A stretch of 64,000 bases of DNA, taken from the NCBI RefSeq assembly GCF_900107455.1, contig NZ_FNQB01000002.1:620001-684000 (forward strand). Direction: 5' to 3'. This document shows, in pieces, positions 40,586 to 49,600 of the stretch (within the stretch, counting starts at the first letter, position 1; each line of letters starts with the position of its first letter). This DNA comes from Asanoa ishikariensis. Its GTDB lineage: Bacteria; Actinomycetota; Actinomycetes; Mycobacteriales; Micromonosporaceae. The notes beneath the pieces were generated by a model, which worked only from the letters and a program-made list of their open reading frames with translations, made no database searches and was not told where the DNA came from. A program made the position numbers and the translations under genes.

Positions 40586-41752
40586 ATGTTGTCGACGATG
40601 CGGTTGCGACGGATGCGCGACGTACTCACCGGATATGTCGAACGGGGCGACGTGCCAGGCGTGGTGGCGTTGGTGAGCCGGCGCGGGCAGACCCACGTCG
40701 AGACACTCGGCACGACGGCGTACGGCGGCGGGCGTCCGATGAGCGCCGACACCATCTTCCGGGTCAGCTCGATGAGCAAGCCGGTCACCGCGGCCGCGGC
40801 GATGATGCTGGTCGAGGAGTGCCGGATCCGGCTGGACGACCCGATCGACGCGCTGCTGCCCGAGCTCGCCGACCGTCAGGTGCTGCGCAGCATGGGCGCG
40901 GCCCTGCACGACACCGTGCCCGCCTTCCGCCCGGTGACCGTGCGCGACCTGCTGACGTTCACGTGGGGCTTCGGGCAGGTGTACGCGCCTGCCGACGCGT
41001 ACCCGGTGCTGAAAGCGGCCTGGGATCTGGGTATCGGCATGGGTGAGCCTCGGCCGCGTGAGATGCCCGACCAGGACGAGTGGCTGAAGCGGCTCGGCTC
41101 GCTGCCGTTGATGGCGCAGCCGGGGGAGAAGTGGTTCTACAACACGGGTTCCGACGTGCTCGGTGTGCTGCTGTCACGGGCGTCTGGACTGTCCTATGCG
41201 GACCTCTTGCGGGAGCGGGTGTTCGAGCCGTTGGGCATGCACGACACCGGGTTCTGGGTGGGCTCGCTCGACCGGCTGGCCCATGGCTACTGGGGTGATC
41301 CGGCGGAACCGCTGGACACGCAGGAGGAGTGGACCAGCGTGCCGCCGTTCTTCTCCGGTGCCGGCGGGCTGGTGTCCACAGTAGAGGATTTCTTCGCGTT
41401 CGGGCGGATGATGCTGCGCACGGGGGAGCATCGGCTGCTGTCCCGGCCTTCGCTGGCGACCATGACGGCCGACCACCTGACGCGAGCGCAGAAGGTGCTG
41501 CCGCACTGGGTGGCCGACGAGTTCGAGGCGTCCGGGTGGGGCTTCGGCGGCAAGGTGACCACCCGCCGACACACGATCGCCGACACACCCGGCCGGTACG
41601 GATGGGACGGCGGCCTAGGCACCTCGTGGCGGATCGACCCCGCGGAAGAGATGATCACCATCTTGATGACCCAACGGGCCTGGTCCTCTCCGGAGCCGCC
41701 GCCGATCCTGCGCGACTTCTGGACCCTGGCCTACCAGGCGATCGACGACTGA
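40586..41752 (+). CDS. Serine hydrolase, beta-lactamase class C/esterase family
   Basis: A 388-residue cytosolic member (no signal peptide) of the EstB/class C beta-lactamase-like family. The nucleophile motif SxxK is SMSK within FRVSSMSKPVTAAAAMML, and the YxN motif is YNTGSD. The third motif (HxG/KTG) may be GFGGKVTT or the GWDGGLGTSWR region near the C-terminus. Relatives are esterases, D-aminopeptidases and lactonases; a true penicillinase is unlikely without an export signal. Convergent with the amidohydrolase, 5 bases apart. Confidence 0.87.
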   Translation: MLSTMRLRRMRDVLTGYVERGDVPGVVALVSRRGQTHVETLGTTAYGGGRPMSADTIFRVSSMSKPVTAAAAMMLVEECRIRLDDPIDALLPELADRQVLRSMGAALHDTVPAFRPVTVRDLLTFTWGFGQVYAPADAYPVLKAAWDLGIGMGEPRPREMPDQDEWLKRLGSLPLMAQPGEKWFYNTGSDVLGVLLSRASGLSYADLLRERVFEPLGMHDTGFWVGSLDRLAHGYWGDPAEPLDTQEEWTSVPPFFSGAGGLVSTVEDFFAFGRMMLRTGEHRLLSRPSLATMTADHLTRAQKVLPHWVADEFEASGWGFGGKVTTRRHTIADTPGRYGWDGGLGTSWRIDPAEEMITILMTQRAWSSPEPPPILRDFWTLAYQAIDD

Positions 41753-41757
41753 TTCGG

Positions 41758-42801
41758 TCAGCGCACCCGGCGGCCGCGCAGGATCACCGCGAGGGGCTGT
41801 TCCAACTGGTCGAGGTCTTCGCGCGGGTCCTGCGCGTAGACGACGGCATCGGCGGGTGCGCCAGGTTGCAGGCCCTGGAGGCCCAGGTACTCACGGGCTG
41901 ACCAGGATCCCGCCGCGAGCGCGTCGTGTGCCGGCACGCCGGCCTTGACCAGTGCGCGGATCTCGTCGGCGACTCGCCCGTGTGGGCGTGAGTCGGTGCC
42001 GGCCAGCAGGGTCACTCCGGCCTCCGCCGCCGCGGCGACCAGCGCGGGGTGTGCGCTCGCCCCACCGACGTACCACCGCTTGCCCGGGCTGTCGGGTTGG
42101 TCCCGTCTCTTTTCCAGCGAGCCGCTCAGGGCGGCCAGCGTCGGGGTCAGCGCGGTGCCTTGTGCGGCCATCTGGGTCAGCAGGGCGGGGTCGAGCCACA
42201 TGCCGTGTTCGAGCGAGTCGACGCCGGCCGCGACGGCAACCGCGCAGCCCTCGGCGTTCTGCGCGTGCACCGCGACCCGGCCGCCCACCGCGTGCACCGC
42301 GTCGACCACGTCCCGCACGACGGCTTCGGGGAACGGCGGGTCGCCAGGCTTCCAGTCGCCGATCAGCTTGACCCAGCCGGTCGACGCCGCCTGGCTCGCG
42401 GCCAGCCCGGGCAGGTCGGTATGGCTCGGGCGGCGGCCCCAGGCGTCGAAGAACTGGCCCTGCTGCGCGAACCAGGGACCGGCGTGTACGGCGCGGGGCA
42501 GGTCCGGTTCCTCACCGAACCATTTCGGCGGGTGGCCGGCCAGGCCGGGTGCGCGGATCAGCGTGACGCCGCTGTCGGCGTGGCGGCGCAGGTCCGCTCG
42601 GAGGGTGTCGTCGTCGAGCGGCGCGCCCACCTCTTCCGCACCGGGATGGGTGTGCGCGTCGACGAGTCCGGGCAGCAGCCAACCCTCGGCCACCAGGTCG
42701 GCGCCGGCCACCGGGTCGGTGGTCCAGCGGTCGCCGTCCGCGTACAGGTCGACCGCTTCGCCGCTGGGCAGGGCACGACCGCGGATCCGCAGAACGCTCA
42801 T
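41758..42801 (-). CDS. Amidohydrolase-family metal-dependent hydrolase
   Basis: A 347-residue TIM-barrel amidohydrolase. Metal-site motifs are LVDAHTHPG (HxH), a probable carboxylated Lys in GWVKLIGDW, VAVHAQN, DSLEHGMWL and the final Asp in LLAGTDSRPHG. The C-terminus returns to the beta sandwich (GAPADAVVYAQDPREDL). Substrate is unknown; imidazolonepropionase/prolidase-like relatives share the layout. ATG at 42801 is chosen because a minus-strand TAGCCT lies 7 bases upstream (leaderless). Confidence 0.88.
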   Translation of the reverse strand: MSVLRIRGRALPSGEAVDLYADGDRWTTDPVAGADLVAEGWLLPGLVDAHTHPGAEEVGAPLDDDTLRADLRRHADSGVTLIRAPGLAGHPPKWFGEEPDLPRAVHAGPWFAQQGQFFDAWGRRPSHTDLPGLAASQAASTGWVKLIGDWKPGDPPFPEAVVRDVVDAVHAVGGRVAVHAQNAEGCAVAVAAGVDSLEHGMWLDPALLTQMAAQGTALTPTLAALSGSLEKRRDQPDSPGKRWYVGGASAHPALVAAAAEAGVTLLAGTDSRPHGRVADEIRALVKAGVPAHDALAAGSWSAREYLGLQGLQPGAPADAVVYAQDPREDLDQLEQPLAVILRGRRVR

Positions 42802-42808
42802 CGTCGGG

Positions 42809-42857
42809 AGGCTACGCCGGTCGCCGGCCAACAATTGTCGTAGGGGCGCGCTAACGT
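42809..42857. promoter_or_regulatory. Two divergent leaderless promoters
   Basis: In the 62-bp gap between the amidohydrolase (minus, start 42801) and the next gene (plus, start 42864) there is a minus-strand TAGCCT (plus 42809-42814), ending 7 bases from its ATG, and a plus-strand TAACGT (42852-42857), ending 6 bases from its ATG. Neither gene has a Shine-Dalgarno sequence. Confidence 0.5.
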
Positions 42858-42863
42858 CCTGCC

Positions 42864-43325
42864 ATGCGAAACGACTTCGATTTCCTGGTCGGCACCTGGA
42901 CGTCGCGACAGCGCCGGTTGCGTTCGATTCTGGCCGGCAGCACCGAGTGGTACGAGTTCGAGGGAACCAGTCGCGGCTGGAGCGTGTTCGACGGTGCCGG
43001 CAACATCGACGAGATCACCTTTCCGTCGCAGGGTTTCGGCGGGGTGACCCTGCGGCTCTACGACGCCGAGCGCGACGAGTGGTCGCTCTACTGGGCGAGC
43101 AGCGTCACCGGGTTGTCGGTGCCACCGGTGGTCGGCCGCTTCGACGAGAGCGGTGTCGGGGTGTTCACGGCCGACGAGGTCTACGAAGGACGCCCGATCA
43201 AGGTGCGGTTCATCTGGTCCGACATCAAGCCCGACTCGGCCCGGTGGGAGCAGGCCTTCTCGGCCGACCAGGGTGAGACCTGGGAGACCAACTGGGTCAT
43301 GGAGTTCACCCGGACCGAGGCATGA
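42864..43325 (+). CDS. DUF1579-like small protein
   Basis: A 153-residue soluble protein with the lipocalin-like pattern of DUF1579/YesU-type proteins: FDFLVGTWTSRQRRL near the start, STEWYEFEGTSRG, WSLYWASS and VRFIWSDIKPDSARWEQAFSADQGETWETNW, where Trp-rich strands form a barrel. Function unknown. It overlaps the next gene by ATGA, so they act together. Confidence 0.7.
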   Translation: MRNDFDFLVGTWTSRQRRLRSILAGSTEWYEFEGTSRGWSVFDGAGNIDEITFPSQGFGGVTLRLYDAERDEWSLYWASSVTGLSVPPVVGRFDESGVGVFTADEVYEGRPIKVRFIWSDIKPDSARWEQAFSADQGETWETNWVMEFTRTEA

Positions 43326-43696
43326 CCAGGGCCTCCGCGGCGGCCCTGGCCTTTTGGGCCGCCGCCGAGGCCCGCGACTGGTCCGGGTTCGGTGCGTTGC
43401 TCGCCGACGACGTGGTCTACGAGCTACCGCAGAGCCGGGAACGCATCCGGGGCAAGGCGGCCTACCTGCGGTTCAATGTGGAATATCCCGGTGAGTGGCA
43501 CCTGACCGTGCGCCGGGTGGTCGGCGAGCAGCGCCAGGCGACGACCTGGTGCCACTTCGTCACCGGTGGTGAGCCGGGTGAGGCGCTGACGTTCTTCGAG
43601 TTCGACGAAGCCGGCCTGATCACGACGATCACGGAGTTCTGGCCGGAGCCCTACGAGCCGCCGCCGGGCCGAGAGCATCTGGTCGAACGCTTCTAG
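43322..43696 (+). CDS. SnoaL/NTF2-like protein
   Basis: A 124-residue NTF2-like fold protein: ALAFWAAAEARDWSGFGALLADDVVYELPQSRERIRGKAAYLRF, the usual helix-strand opening of SnoaL-like proteins, ending FDEAGLITTITEFWPEPYEPPPGR. Such proteins are isomerases, hydrolases or ligand-binding accessory domains; the catalytic residues cannot be fixed here. Coupled by ATGA to the DUF1579-like gene. Confidence 0.82.
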   Translation: MTRASAAALAFWAAAEARDWSGFGALLADDVVYELPQSRERIRGKAAYLRFNVEYPGEWHLTVRRVVGEQRQATTWCHFVTGGEPGEALTFFEFDEAGLITTITEFWPEPYEPPPGREHLVERF

Positions 43697-43717
43697 GGAC
43701 CGCCACGCTGGCCTCCC

Positions 43718-43825
43718 TCACTCGTCGCACGAGGCCACTGCCACGACGGCCAAGGTCGCGGCTATCGACAGCATCAGCCGAGAGCCTTTGAGAGCCGTCA
43801 GTGCCGCAGCGGTCGTCCGACGCAC
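43718..43825 (-). CDS. Possible 35-residue hydrophobic peptide
   Basis: A short reading frame starting with GTG at 43825: a basic N-terminus (MRRTTAAALTALKGSR), then a hydrophobic run (LMLSIAATLAVVAVA) and the end SCDE. It looks like a signal or membrane peptide. A minus-strand TAAACT (plus 43852-43857) lies about 26 bases upstream as a -10, and a G-rich tract precedes the GTG. It would be transcribed divergently from the M28 peptidase gene. Evidence is only composition and layout, so it may be chance. Confidence 0.3.
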   Translation of the reverse strand: MRRTTAAALTALKGSRLMLSIAATLAVVAVASCDE

Positions 43826-43882
43826 GATGCCACCCCCATGCTCTCGGAACCGAGGCAGTTTACATGACATCGATCAACGACG

Positions 43883-45345
43883 ATGATTCGTGGAATGGGA
43901 GACAACCGTGAAAGCCAGGAGCGACCCACGGCTACCCGCCGGGCGTTCCTGTCCGCATCCGCAGTAACCGCCGCGGCGGCCGTTCCGTTGGTTGGCGCGG
44001 CACCCGCGCGGGCCGACGGGCGGTGGAGCGACCCACCGGTCAACGGGCCGGGTCGTCGGCTGAGCTCACAACGACCCAGTGCGGCGCTGCGCCGCGCACT
44101 GCGCGAGGTCGACGCCGACCGCATCGAGGCCGACGTGCGCCGGCTGGCCGCGTTCGGCACCCGGCACACGCTGTCGACGCAGACCGACCCGGTGCGCGGC
44201 ATCGGCGCGGCCCGCGACTGGCTGTTCGACCAGTTCTCGCGGATCGCCGCGAAGTCCGGCGGGCGGATGACTGTGGAGAAGCAGTCGTTCACCCAGCCGG
44301 TGTCGCCGCGCGTGCCGACCCCGACGGTGCTCACCAACGTGATCGCCACGCTGCGCGGCACCGTCACGCCGGAGCGGGTCTACGTGCTGACCGGGCACTA
44401 CGACTCACGGATCACCGACGTCATGAACTTCACCGACGACGCGCCAGGTGCCGACGACGACGCGTCCGGGGTGGCGATCCTGTTGGAGCTGGCACGCGTG
44501 CTGGCCGGCCGCCCGCTCGAGTCGACCCTGGTGCTGGGCGCGTGGCGGGGGAGGAGCAGGGCCTCTACGGCTCCATCTACATGGCCCAGGCGATGAAGGA
44601 CGCCAACACCGACATCCAGGGCATGTTCTCCAACGACATCGTGGGTTCGAGCCGGGCCGACGACGGCACCCGCGAGCCGCGCACGGTCCGGTTGTTCTCC
44701 GAGGGCGTACCGACCTCCGAAACGCCCGCCCAGGGCAACACCCGACGCTCGGTCGGCGGCGAGAACGACTCGGCGAGCCGGCAGTTGGCCCGCTTCGTCG
44801 ACGCGGTAGCCGACAACGACGAGACCGACATGCACGTGCGGGTGATCTGGCGCCGCGACCGCTACCTGCGCGGCAGCGACCACATCTCGTTCCTGGAGCG
44901 CGGCTACCCGGCGGGCCGGTTCACCGAGCCCAACGAGATCTTCGCCCACCAACACCAGGACGTCCGCGTCGAGAACGGCGTGCAATTCGGCGACCTGCCG
45001 GAGTTCTGCGACTTCGACTTCATCGCCCGGGTGGCCAAGGTAAACCTGGCCACGGTCTGGTCGCTGGCCCAGGGCCCCGGCACTCCCAAGGGCGTGGTCA
45101 TCGTGACGACCAACCTGACCAACGACACCCAACTGCGCTGGCAGGCAGGCACCGATCCCGACCTGGCGGGCTACGAGGTCGTATGGCGGGAGACCCGCGA
45201 AGACACCTGGACCCACGTCATCGACGCGGGCAACGTCACCGGCACGACCGTCGACCTGTCGAAGGACAACGTCTTCTTCGGCGTCCGCGCCTACGACAGC
45301 GACGGCCACCGCAGCCCGGTCGCCTTCCCGGTGCCCGGCACGTAG
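43883..45345 (+). pseudogene. M28 family peptidase, Tat-exported, interrupted by a one-base frameshift
   Basis: Repaired length is about 487 residues. A Tat signal (TRRAFLSASAVTAAAAVPLVG) is followed by an M28 zinc aminopeptidase domain: TGHYDSR, DDAPGADDDASGVAILLE, then the Glu motif, and after about 200 more residues a fibronectin type III-like C-terminal domain (LRWQAGTDPDLAGYEVVWR). At 44542/44543 the reading GCG-TGG-CGG needs one extra G to read AVAGEEQGLYGS, the conserved metal/catalytic Glu motif. Frame 43883-44596 therefore ends early, and the rest is in another frame to 45345. Either a true loss or a base-call error. Confidence 0.8.
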
Positions 45346-45357
45346 AACAACAGGGCA

Positions 45358-45386
45358 GGCCGCGCCGCCACCGCACCGGCGCGGCC
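45358..45386 (+). terminator. Hairpin terminator after the M28 gene
   Basis: GGCCGCGCC (45358-45366) and GGCGCGGCC (45378-45386) form a perfect 9-bp stem with an 11-base loop, 13 bases after the stop. The rest of the 265-bp gap up to the ABC gene at 45611 shows no further supported feature. Confidence 0.55.
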
Positions 45387-45610
45387 CACCCACCGCCGCG
45401 CCTGGCCGTGTCCGCTCGTGATGATTGGCGGGGCGCGGTGGTCGAAGTTGGAGGAAAGCGGCTCTTCGGGCGGCCGGTGCGTGCGGTCGCGGTTGAGTAC
45501 ATTGCCGGCGGCGGCGAGGGGGTTTCGCCTTGCGCACGGGCTAAATGCGTTGAGGGATCGGCGATTCCGGCGCAGTCTGGAGGTTCGTCAAACCCGGGGG
45601 ACACACACCC

Positions 45611-48600
45611 ATGCCGCTGCTTCGTGACCTTTGGTCGACCGCACCGCTACGCACCGCCGTCGTAGCGGTTCTTGTGTTGGTCAACGCCATCGGGATGGCG
45701 CTGGCTGCGGCTCTGGCCGGGCCTGTGTTGGTCGATCATTCGACTACCGCGTTCGTGGCGCTGTCCATCGCCCTTACCGCCGCCGTGTTCAGTGACACCG
45801 CTACCGGGCTGCTGATGGCGCGGGTCAGCGCCGACTGGACCGCCGATGTGCGGCGGCGGCTGTGTCGGGTCGCGCTCGGGCAGGACATCCCGAAGCTGGA
45901 GTCGACGCCGGTCGGTGAGTTGCTCGACCGGATCGACAACGACGTCTACCAGATCGGCGGCGACCTGCGGGGCAGCGGCATCCGGGTCGTGCAGTCCGTC
46001 GCCATCGGCGTCATCTCGGTGGTCACCGCGCTCGTCGTCTGGTGGCCGGCGGGCGTCGGCATGGTCGTGCTCGCCGCGATCCTGGTGATCTGGCTGGCCA
46101 AGCCGACGCAACGGATCGCGCCGGCTCGGATGGCCGAGGAGGAAGCCTGGTCGGACCTGGCCGCCGTGATGGAGGAGTCCATCCACGGGCAGGACGACGT
46201 GCGCACCACCCTGGCCCGTCCTTACGTCCTTCGTCTGTTCGCCGCCCGCTCGCGCGAGGTGTTGCGGCTGGGCCGGGTCGTCTGGCGACTGTCCGCCAAG
46301 GTCACCACGATGGCCGTCAGCGTGATGCGGGTCGGCGTCGCGTTCGCCGTCGTCGGTGGGGTGTGGGCGCTGAACACCGGGCGCATCGACGGCGCGCGGC
46401 TCACCGCGATCTGGCTGCTGATCCTCGGCTTCGCCGGCGTGGTCGAGCACATGAGCCGGATGGTCCCGGAGCTCCAGAACGCGCTCGGCGCCTGGGGTCG
46501 GGTGCTCCTGCTCAAGGCCTCAGCGCAGGAGCCGGTCGGCGGCACCCCGCCGCCCGACGCGGACATCGCCGTGCGGGGGCTGACCTTCCGCTACCCGGCG
46601 GCGGAAGCGAGCGGGCGCCCGGCCGCGCTGCGCGACGTCAACCTGAGCTTCGTGCGCGGCCGCTCGTACGCCGTGGTCGGTCGCACCGGATCCGGCAAGT
46701 CGACGCTGGCCAAGGTGCTGACGCGATCGGTCGACGTGCCGCGGGGCACGGTCCGGCTCGGTGACACCGACCTGGTCGACATCGACCTCGAAGGGCTGCG
46801 CCGGTGGGTCGCGATCGTCCCGCAGCGCACCGAGATCCTGGCTGGCACGCTCGCCGAGAACGTGGCGCTCTTCGACCCCGAGCTGATCGGCCGGGCCGGC
46901 ACCGCGCTCGACGAGTTGGGCCTGTCGGCCTGGGTCGCCGAGCTGCCCGACGGGTTGGAGACCCGGCTCGGCGAGGGCGGCAACGTGCTCTCCGCGGGCC
47001 AGGAGCAGCTCGTCGCGTTCGCCCGGATCCTGGTGCGTGACCCGCACGTCGTGATCCTCGACGAGGCGACGGCGCGGCTCGACCCGGTTACCGAGGGGCG
47101 GGTCCAACAGGCCACCCAACGCCTGCTGCGCGACCGCATCGGCATCGTGATCGCGCACCGGCTCTCCTCGGTGCGCCGCTGCGACGAGGTGATCGTGCTG
47201 GCCGACGGCGAGGTGCTGGAGGCCGGTCCGCTGCGCGAGTCCGAGCGGTTCGCGACGCTGATGGCCCGCAGTCGTGGCGGCAGCACCGGCGGTGTGGCAC
47301 TCGCCGACCGGCCGGAAGCAGACGCCCACGACCTGGTGCTCGGCGACGTGCCGACCAGCCCCGCCCACGCCATCCCGCGTCCGGCGACCGCGATCACCGT
47401 GCCGCCGAAGGCCGATCCGCCGCCGGTCAGCGAGCCCTCGCGGCCCGGCACGCTGCGCGAGATTCTGCGGCTGATGACCAACGACCCGCGGTACGGCATC
47501 GCCGGCCTGGTCATCTTCTGCGGCATGACGCTGCTCGGGCTCGACGGCTCCGTGCTGCCGTTCCTCTGGGCCAGCCTGGTCGACGGCAGCGGCGGCGTGT
47601 TCTGGCCGACCGTCGGCATCATCGCCGGCCTGCTGATCTACCTGCCGATGCCCTACGTGAGCTCCGTCTGGTACCCGGAGTGGTGGGTCCGGCAGATGCT
47701 GCGGATCAGCCTGCGGCTGCTGCACGGCCAGACCGGCCCGCGCCGGGTCAGCAAGCACACGCCGGCCGAGGTGGTCGCGCAGGCCGGCGACACCGAGCGG
47801 GTTGTGTTGATGGCCGACCACCTGGTCGACCAGACGATCTGCGTGTTCCTGCTGGTCTCGATGACGCTGGTCTCGCAGTCGCTGGTGCCGGCCGCGTTCT
47901 TCCTGGCCACCGTGCTGATCTCGGGGCTCGTGGCGACCGCGTTCGGCGGCCGGCTGGAGAAGCTGGCGCGCAGCACCGTGGCCGCCCGGGCCGCGTTCGC
48001 CACCGCGTTGGTCTCCTCCCTCTCCGCGGCCCGCACGGTCAAGCTGGCCGGCGCCAGCGAGCCGGTGCTCGCCCACCTGGCCCGCCTCGACTTCCTGCGC
48101 AGCGACAAGCAGCGTCGGGAGATCTCGATGCAGGTGTTGGCCCGGTCGACGCCGTCGATGATCAGTGGCCTGCTGCCGATCGGCGCCTGGGCGCTCTACC
48201 TCGGCGGCGGCCTCACCGGCGGCGCCGCCCTGGTCACGGTGGCCACGCTCGGCGCGGCCCGCTGGTTCGCCTGGACCACCGCCTCGCTGGTCGCGCAGCT
48301 ACCGTCGGCGCGGGTCTGGACCTGGCGCACCGCGGCGATGGCCGGGCAGCCCGACTACTCGGCCGAGGTGCCCGGTGTCGACATCTCGCTCGGCATCGCG
48401 CCGGCGCCGGTGGCCGCACCCCGCACGCCGTTGCGCGAGCTGGAGCTGCGGGGCTTCTCGGCGGTGCACGAAGACGGCACGATCGGCGTCCGCGGAGTCG
48501 ACCTGACCCTGCGCCGCGGCCAGCTCGTGCTGGTGGTCGGCCCGGTCGGTGCCGGCAAGTCGTCACTGCTGCGGGCGATGGCCGGCATCGTGCACCACCG

Positions 48601-49114
48601 CGGCATGCTGCGCTGGAACGAGGAGCCGGTCACCGAACCCGAGCTGTTCCTGCGCCCCAACCAGGTGGGCTATGTCGGCCAGCTACCTCGGGTGCTGTCC
48701 GGAACGGTCGCCGACAACATCGAGCTCGGCCACCAGGTCGACGCGGAGAAGGCGGTGACCATCGCCCAGCTCTCGCACGATCTCGCGGCGGCCGGCGGCG
48801 GGCTCGGCCTGCTGATCGGGCACAAGGGCACCCGGCTCTCCGGCGGCCAGTTGCAAAGGCTGGCGCTGGCCCGGGCGTTGGCGCCACGCACCGAGTTGCT
48901 GATCGCCGACGACGTCTCGTCCGCGCTCGACGTGACGACCGAGCTCGACCTGTGGCGGGCGCTGCGGGCGACCGGCGTCACGGTGATCGGCTCGACGTCG
49001 AAACACGCCGCGCTGGCCCAGGCCGACCACGTCGTCGTGCTCACCGAGGGCACGGTCGCGGCCAGCGGCCCGTGGCAGGACCTGGCGCCGCGCTGGGGGC
49101 ATCTCGCGGGCTGA
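45611..49114 (+). CDS. Fused full-size ABC exporter (TMD-NBD-TMD-NBD)
   Basis: A 1167-residue single-chain exporter. TMD1 is about 1-300, NBD1 about 315-550 (Walker A GRTGSGKSTLA near 360, signature LSAGQ near 460, Walker B VVILDEATARLDP), a linker about 555-615, TMD2 about 620-905, NBD2 about 935-1165 (Walker A GPVGAGKSSLL, signature LSGGQLQRLALARALA, Walker B LLIADDVSSALD). NBD2 has Asp1101 where the catalytic Glu belongs, and NBD1 has LSAGQ for LSGGQ, so one ATP site is degenerate and one is competent, as in heterodimeric exporters. Substrate unknown; it does not look like CydDC. Confidence 0.9.
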   Translation: MPLLRDLWSTAPLRTAVVAVLVLVNAIGMALAAALAGPVLVDHSTTAFVALSIALTAAVFSDTATGLLMARVSADWTADVRRRLCRVALGQDIPKLESTPVGELLDRIDNDVYQIGGDLRGSGIRVVQSVAIGVISVVTALVVWWPAGVGMVVLAAILVIWLAKPTQRIAPARMAEEEAWSDLAAVMEESIHGQDDVRTTLARPYVLRLFAARSREVLRLGRVVWRLSAKVTTMAVSVMRVGVAFAVVGGVWALNTGRIDGARLTAIWLLILGFAGVVEHMSRMVPELQNALGAWGRVLLLKASAQEPVGGTPPPDADIAVRGLTFRYPAAEASGRPAALRDVNLSFVRGRSYAVVGRTGSGKSTLAKVLTRSVDVPRGTVRLGDTDLVDIDLEGLRRWVAIVPQRTEILAGTLAENVALFDPELIGRAGTALDELGLSAWVAELPDGLETRLGEGGNVLSAGQEQLVAFARILVRDPHVVILDEATARLDPVTEGRVQQATQRLLRDRIGIVIAHRLSSVRRCDEVIVLADGEVLEAGPLRESERFATLMARSRGGSTGGVALADRPEADAHDLVLGDVPTSPAHAIPRPATAITVPPKADPPPVSEPSRPGTLREILRLMTNDPRYGIAGLVIFCGMTLLGLDGSVLPFLWASLVDGSGGVFWPTVGIIAGLLIYLPMPYVSSVWYPEWWVRQMLRISLRLLHGQTGPRRVSKHTPAEVVAQAGDTERVVLMADHLVDQTICVFLLVSMTLVSQSLVPAAFFLATVLISGLVATAFGGRLEKLARSTVAARAAFATALVSSLSAARTVKLAGASEPVLAHLARLDFLRSDKQRREISMQVLARSTPSMISGLLPIGAWALYLGGGLTGGAALVTVATLGAARWFAWTTASLVAQLPSARVWTWRTAAMAGQPDYSAEVPGVDISLGIAPAPVAAPRTPLRELELRGFSAVHEDGTIGVRGVDLTLRRGQLVLVVGPVGAGKSSLLRAMAGIVHHRGMLRWNEEPVTEPELFLRPNQVGYVGQLPRVLSGTVADNIELGHQVDAEKAVTIAQLSHDLAAAGGGLGLLIGHKGTRLSGGQLQRLALARALAPRTELLIADDVSSALDVTTELDLWRALRATGVTVIGSTSKHAALAQADHVVVLTEGTVAASGPWQDLAPRWGHLAG

Positions 49115-49159
49115 CGTGGGCTATCTTCATGGCCGGCACGTAGGGCACGGGGGTGAACA

Positions 49160-49600
49160 ATGGCAGAACTGACGGCGACCGGGCGCGCTACTCGGCTCGT
49201 CGCCGCGGCCGTCGGTGTCGCACTGCTGCTGGCCGGCACCGTCTGGGGCCAGGACGACAAGTTCCCGTTCGGCCCGTTCAGCATGTACGCGGGCGTCAAC
49301 GGCCCCAACGAGCCGGCGCCGGACACTCGGGTCGAGGGCGTCGACCGCACCGGCCGCACGATCGTGCTCAACGAGCGCAACGCGGGCGTACGCCGGGCCG
49401 AGATCGAAGGCCAGGAAGGCTCCTACGTCGACGACCCGAGCCGGCTCGCCCGGATCGCGGACGGTTACCAGGGGCTCAATCCGGGCGCGCCCCCGCTCGA
49501 CAAGGTCGCGCTGATCGTCCGGCTGCACGAGATCCGGCGCAGCAGCGCGACCGGCAAATGGCACGACGACGTCCGGGCGGTCTGGGAGCGGCCGGCATGA
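49160..49600 (+). CDS. Small exported or membrane-tethered protein of the HTTM trio
   Basis: A 146-residue protein with an N-terminal hydrophobic segment (about 12-28, VAAAVGVALLLAGTVWG), uncleaved or a signal peptide, and a soluble domain beginning DDKFPFGPFSMYAG and including KVALIVRLHEIR. Not recognised, but proteins with this 'FPFGPFSMYA' opening travel with HTTM membrane proteins. It overlaps the HTTM gene by ATGA. Confidence 0.7.
   Translation: MAELTATGRATRLVAAAVGVALLLAGTVWGQDDKFPFGPFSMYAGVNGPNEPAPDTRVEGVDRTGRTIVLNERNAGVRRAEIEGQEGSYVDDPSRLARIADGYQGLNPGAPPLDKVALIVRLHEIRRSSATGKWHDDVRAVWERPA

Noticed and set aside
40586-41752. True secreted beta-lactamase
   Set aside because: SxxK and YxN motifs are present, but there is no signal peptide or twin-arginine signal; an esterase-like hydrolase is more likely.
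45418-45627. 69-codon frame before the ABC exporter
   Set aside because: No ribosome site, no conserved pattern, and it overlaps the exporter start.
45611-49114. Fused CydDC partner of the bd oxidase
   Set aside because: Size fits, but it is 6.7 kb from cydAB, in another transcription unit, and its transmembrane parts lack CydD/CydC-like segments.
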